Part shown: in pieces, positions 7,274-10,022 of the stretch
Position numbering within the stretch: the first letter of the stretch is position 1
Layout: every line of letters starts with the position of its first letter
Source: BMS3ABIN04 sp965554225
GTDB taxonomy: Bacteria; Bacteroidota; Ignavibacteria; Ignavibacteriales; Melioribacteraceae
Assembly (NCBI GenBank): GCA_965554225.1
Contig: CBEVZC010000113.1
Location: forward strand, 1 to 10,022
DNA length: 10,022 bases
Reading direction: 5' to 3'
Notes under the pieces: generated by a model
The model's database searches: none
Told to the model about the DNA's origin: nothing
The model's input: only the letters and a program-made list of their open reading frames with translations
Made by a program: the position numbers and the translations under genes

Positions 7274-8029
7274 GTGAGATCAAAAAAGGCAATAGCAAAT
7301 AGTAGTAGTACAGAACAAGAAGTTGAAATGACATTCCTCGAACACCTAGAGGAATTTCGATGGCGTACTATTTACAGTCTTATAGGTATTATTATTGGTA
7401 CCGCCATTGCTTGGATATTTAAGGATTTGTTAATTGAAAAAATACTATTAAAACCTGCAATTACTGCTAATATAACTCTTCAAAATCTTAAACCATTCGG
7501 ACAGTTATTTCTTTATTTTGAAATTGCGATTATATGTGGATTTATTATAAGTATTCCCAATATATTTTATCAGCTATGGAAATTTATAGCCCCTGCGCTA
7601 AAAGCAACTGAAAGGAAATATATTTCGTTTATCGTCTTTTTCTCTACAATTTGTTTTTTATCAGGAATTGTTTTTGCCTATTTTGTTATGCTTCCTATGA
7701 CTCTTAAATTTGCGGAACAATTCGGAACAACCCAAATTGAGAATAATTTTGCAATCTCAGAGTATTTTTCTATCATAATAAGTATAATGTTAGGTTCAGG
7801 ATTAATTTTTGAACTGCCAATGTTGTCTTTTGCTCTTTCAAAAATTGGAATTCTAACACCGAAATTCATGAGGCGTTATAGGAGACATTCTATTGTAATT
7901 ATCATGTTCTTAGCAGCCATTCTCTCACCCGGAACTGATCCGGTTTCCCAAATTCTGCTCGCAATCCCATTGGTTTTATTATACGAAATAAGTATATTCG
8001 TCTCTAAATTTGCATCGAAAAAAAGATGA
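7274..8029 (+). CDS. tatC: Sec-independent protein translocase subunit TatC
   Basis: An inner-membrane protein that recognises twin-arginine signal peptides and forms the Tat translocon with TatA/TatB for export of folded proteins. At 251 residues it has the normal length. About six membrane segments are visible, near 33-52, 77-99, 117-140, 163-186, 205-218 and 224-244. Conserved elements are FLEHLEEFRWR at 21-31 (E27 and R29 match the E. coli signal-peptide contacts), YQLWKFIAPAL at 99-109 with E113 near the position of E. coli E103, IFELPML at 178-184 (E180 matches E170), and SPGTDPVSQ at 218-226. The GTG start gives an 18-residue polar extension rich in Ser and Glu before MTFLEHLEE. An ATG at 7328 would give a minimal 233-residue form, and neither start has a strong SD. 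No tatA/tatB is nearby. It overlaps the next gene by four bases (ATGA). Confidence 0.92.
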   Translation: MRSKKAIANSSSTEQEVEMTFLEHLEEFRWRTIYSLIGIIIGTAIAWIFKDLLIEKILLKPAITANITLQNLKPFGQLFLYFEIAIICGFIISIPNIFYQLWKFIAPALKATERKYISFIVFFSTICFLSGIVFAYFVMLPMTLKFAEQFGTTQIENNFAISEYFSIIISIMLGSGLIFELPMLSFALSKIGILTPKFMRRYRRHSIVIIMFLAAILSPGTDPVSQILLAIPLVLLYEISIFVSKFASKKR

Positions 8030-9006
8030 ATAAGAGAAAATTATCAGAAATAAGCCGCCCCATTAAAATTGAATTAGAACAATTTAATGCATTGTTTAAA
8101 AATTCATTAAAGTCCAAAGTAGGTCTTGTTGACTTAGTGGCAAAATATATTTTGCGTCAAAAGGGAAAAAAGATAAGACCTCTATTGGTTTTGCTTTCAA
8201 GTAAAGTTGCCGGCGGCGTAACAGATAGAAGTTTTAGAGGTGCAACATTGGTCGAGCTGCTTCACACAGCTACCTTAGTTCATGATGATGTTGTTGATTC
8301 GGCGGAGAAAAGAAGGGGACTCCCATCTATTAATGCAGTTTGGAAAAATAAAGTTGCAGTTCTTATGGGGGATTATCTTTTATCACGTGGACTGTTAATT
8401 TCTGTAGAGGGCGGAGATTATGACTTCCTAAAAATCGTTACCCAAACAGTTAAAAGAATGTCCGAAGGCGAACTACTTCAAATAAGTAAAACAAGAAAAT
8501 TGGATATTGACGAAAAAACCTATTTTAGAATCATATCCGACAAAACAGCTTCTTTGCTCTCAACCTGCTGTGAAATAGGTGCTGCTAGTACAACTGAAGA
8601 TAAAGAAGAAATTCAAGCTATGAAGGACTTCGGTGAAAATCTTGGAATAGCATTTCAAATAAGAGATGATATCTTGGATTTTGTCGGTTCTTCAGGAATT
8701 ATCGGCAAACCATTGGGAGGAGATATTAAAGAAAAAAAAATTACTCTACCTTTAATTCATTCTCTAAATAAAGCCAATAAAGCAGATACAAATAGCATCC
8801 TCAAGTTAATTAAAAATGGAAATGAAAAAGCAAACGTACAAGAGGTAATTGAATTCGTAAAAAAAACTAGAGGAATTGAATACGCTTATGAAATTGCAAG
8901 CAGTTATTCAGCCAAAGCAAAAAAATGTCTTAAAATTTTCCCAGATTCAGAGAGCAAACTTGCTCTAGAAGCACTCGTCGACTTTGTTATTGATAGGAAC
9001 AATTGA
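8026..9006 (+). CDS. ispB: Long-chain trans-polyprenyl diphosphate synthase (IspB/HepT-like)
   Basis: A cytosolic prenyltransferase that extends an allylic diphosphate with isopentenyl diphosphate, most likely to make the side chain of menaquinone or ubiquinone. The 326-residue size is typical. Motifs in order are GKKIRP at 47-52, the first Asp-rich motif DDVVD at 87-91 followed by RRG at 96-98, GDYLLS at 115-120, SEGEL at 146-150, DKTASLL at 172-178, the second Asp-rich motif DDILD at 214-218, and GKPLGGDIKEKKIT at 227-240. The residues four and five before the first DDxxD are T83 and A82. Such small residues usually go with longer chains, consistent with an octaprenyl-type product rather than farnesyl or geranylgeranyl, but exact length is inferred. 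The ATG overlaps the tatC stop by four bases with a weak SD, and a hairpin follows 7 bases after the stop. The family is firm; the gene symbol is approximate. Confidence 0.88.
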   Translation: MNKRKLSEISRPIKIELEQFNALFKNSLKSKVGLVDLVAKYILRQKGKKIRPLLVLLSSKVAGGVTDRSFRGATLVELLHTATLVHDDVVDSAEKRRGLPSINAVWKNKVAVLMGDYLLSRGLLISVEGGDYDFLKIVTQTVKRMSEGELLQISKTRKLDIDEKTYFRIISDKTASLLSTCCEIGAASTTEDKEEIQAMKDFGENLGIAFQIRDDILDFVGSSGIIGKPLGGDIKEKKITLPLIHSLNKANKADTNSILKLIKNGNEKANVQEVIEFVKKTRGIEYAYEIASSYSAKAKKCLKIFPDSESKLALEALVDFVIDRNN

Positions 9007-9012
9007 ATTAAC

Positions 9013-9036
9013 TAAGCTTGCCTCGAGGCAAGTTTA
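9013..9036 (+). terminator. Likely intrinsic terminator of the plus-strand operon
   Basis: An inverted repeat of about ten base pairs has a TCGA loop. The left arm TAAGCTTGCC (9013-9022) pairs with GGCAAGTTTA (9027-9036), including one G-T wobble, and CTTGCCTCGAGGCAAG is a perfect palindrome. It begins seven bases after the polyprenyl synthase stop codon. The T tract after the stem is weak (TTTAATAAAATT), so termination efficiency cannot be judged. Confidence 0.6.
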
Positions 9037-9307
9037 ATAAAATTATCCTTAAGAATACATTCGTCTTTCCCTTTCACCAAAACAATTTCTGCAATTATAG
9101 TATAAATTGTATTTCTCTTTATTCTTATGTTTTTTATTCCTCTAATTTCCCTCTCATTTTTTTGTTGCTAAAATATTTTCCTGAATTACATGGATAACAT
9201 ACTCTCTTTTTTTAACTTCCGAGTGATTGGACTTATATCTGTAACCTAATATTGGGAAATATGATTTTAAAAAGAAAAAAAACAGTAAGTAAAAATAAAA
9301 TAGTGAG
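9037..9307. other. AT-rich intergenic region without a convincing gene
   Basis: About 270 bases between two convergent genes. The plus strand is rich in C/T runs, for example TCTTTCCC near 9064 and a T/C stretch at 9110-9165. I see no tRNA, no good hairpin after the hemerythrin gene, and no SD plus start codon. On the minus strand a frame is open from about 9321 to a TGA at 9154-9156 and reads protein-like in part, but it has no ATG, GTG or TTG start. I regard the region as probable 3' untranslated sequence, possibly holding a gene remnant. Confidence 0.4.
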
Positions 9308-9961
9308 TTATTGAGAGTTTGTTAAAGTAATGAACTCTTTTTCTGAAATCAGATGCATAGCCAAAGGGAAAAGTGTTTCATCTTCTCTGTAAATATGCAG
9401 TCTCATTATTTCAACTATTTCTTTGCCTTGGTCGTAAGCGTATTCAAAAGTCATTTCGCGTGAAGTCTTATCCTGCATGCGAGAACCGAGTCCGAGAAAA
9501 TTTAAGCAGAGTGCACCAAGTTGAGCAACTTGAATGTGTTCGGCTTCCATAATATCAACACCGGTTTTAGGGGTTTCACTATCGCTGTGTTCACCGGATT
9601 CGATAAGCTTTTTATGAAGCAATGGAAACAATATTTTCTCTTCTTTTTTGTTGTGCTCTGGTGTATTGTTATCCAAAAATGAGAACAGTTCTTTGAAGCT
9701 CTTATTTATTGTATCATTAAATGTCCAACTACTTTGTTTCCATTCAATAAGAGCAGATTCAAAATTGTTCAGAACATTAATAAAAACTTTATGCTCGTCC
9801 ATTAATTTTTGAAGTAGCGGGTGCATATCTTCATACGCCACCGGCTTAACAGTTGATGGAGCAAATGCCTCCGGTGGAGCCATTGGCGACATTTCTTCTT
9901 CAGATTCTTTATCTACAAATCTTTTTATTGTGTCTTTACCATTTAATTTATTAGAGTTCAT
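9308..9961 (-). CDS. Hemerythrin-like (HHE) domain protein
   Basis: A predicted soluble cytosolic di-iron protein, 217 residues. The hemerythrin ligand pattern is complete: H57 in DEHK, H103 and E107 in EHNKKEE followed by LFP, H142 in EAEH, and H189 and E193 in HIYREDETLFP. These fall on four helices in the normal H...HxxxE...H...HxxxE order. The first 45 residues are an acidic, then Pro/Ala-rich tail (MAPPEAFAPSTVKP) that looks disordered and precedes the domain. Related proteins bind O2 or respond to nitric oxide or oxidative stress (Ric/YtfE-like and others), but without the N-terminal Cys-rich region of YtfE, so a specific role is not assigned. The ATG has a good SD, AAAGGA, seven bases upstream on the minus strand. 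It is convergent with the operon and has its own promoter-like sequence, so it is probably expressed separately. Confidence 0.88.
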   Translation of the reverse strand: MNSNKLNGKDTIKRFVDKESEEEMSPMAPPEAFAPSTVKPVAYEDMHPLLQKLMDEHKVFINVLNNFESALIEWKQSSWTFNDTINKSFKELFSFLDNNTPEHNKKEEKILFPLLHKKLIESGEHSDSETPKTGVDIMEAEHIQVAQLGALCLNFLGLGSRMQDKTSREMTFEYAYDQGKEIVEIMRLHIYREDETLFPLAMHLISEKEFITLTNSQ

Positions 9962-9968
9962 ACGTTAA

Positions 9969-9974
9969 TCCTTT
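9969..9974 (-). promoter_or_regulatory. Ribosome binding site of the hemerythrin-like gene
   Basis: Read on the minus strand, AAAGGA lies seven bases before the ATG whose A is at 9961. It confirms that start for the 217-residue protein. Confidence 0.6.
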
Positions 9975-9986
9975 AGTATAAAATTT

Positions 9987-10014
9987 ATTTTAGACTAATT
10001 TAAAATTATTTCAA
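9987..10014 (-). promoter_or_regulatory. Possible sigma-70-like promoter of the hemerythrin-like gene
   Basis: On the minus strand, TTGAAA (10014-10009) is followed by 16 bases and TAAAAT (9992-9987), a near-consensus -35/-10 pair. The transcript would begin roughly 20 bases before the start codon. The region is AT-rich, so chance matches are likely, and no TAnnTTTG element is seen here, unlike in front of glgA. Confidence 0.35.
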
Positions 10015-10022
10015 CCAAATAA

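Noticed and set aside
9013..9036. Palindrome as an operator or recombination site
   Set aside because: Position directly after the last operon gene and the stem-loop shape are better explained by termination; there is no second copy in the window.
1..10022. CRISPR array, insertion sequence, tRNA or defence system
   Set aside because: I found no spaced direct repeats, terminal inverted repeats with a transposase, tRNA-like cloverleaf or recognised defence-protein motifs.

Overview
The window is an AT-rich stretch from a Gram-negative bacterium of the Bacteroidota/Chlorobiota/Ignavibacteriota superphylum, and an Ignavibacteria-like organism is the best guess. The evidence is indirect. The SHMT carries the DMAHPAG motif and the extra loop before PGIQGGP seen in this superphylum. 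There is a lipoprotein and an outer-membrane protein of a Bacteroidota-like style. A TAnnTTTG promoter-like site lies ahead of the first gene. Some genes also have clear Shine-Dalgarno (SD) sequences, which are uncommon in classical Bacteroidota. No rRNA or other firm taxonomic marker is present.

Layout: eight plus-strand genes run from 140 to 9006 with junctions from a 4-nt overlap to a gap of about 20 nt, so they probably form one transcription unit. Their order is glycogen synthase (glgA), HAD-family heptose-bisphosphate phosphatase-like protein (gmhB-like), a two-domain surface lipoprotein, an outer-membrane beta-barrel protein, an exported TPR protein, serine hydroxymethyltransferase (glyA), the Tat translocase subunit TatC, and a long-chain polyprenyl diphosphate synthase. 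A hairpin at 9013-9036 probably ends the unit. A roughly 270-nt region without a convincing gene follows. A convergent minus-strand gene for a hemerythrin-like di-iron protein (9308-9961) has its own promoter-like sequence near the right edge.

The first five genes concern polysaccharide and envelope biology: glucan synthesis, a possible heptose precursor step, then three exported proteins (lipoprotein, barrel, TPR) that look like a co-produced envelope module. The last three are housekeeping: one-carbon metabolism, folded-protein export and isoprenoid (probably quinone side-chain) synthesis. I see no mobile element, CRISPR array, tRNA, rRNA or recognisable defence system. The least explained part is the lipoprotein/barrel/TPR trio at 2211-5948.

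Three starts are set from the sequence. The lipoprotein starts at a TTG overlapping the previous stop. The TPR gene starts at the TTG at 4659, which has a strong SD and a signal peptide. glyA starts at the ATG at 5965 rather than the upstream GTG.
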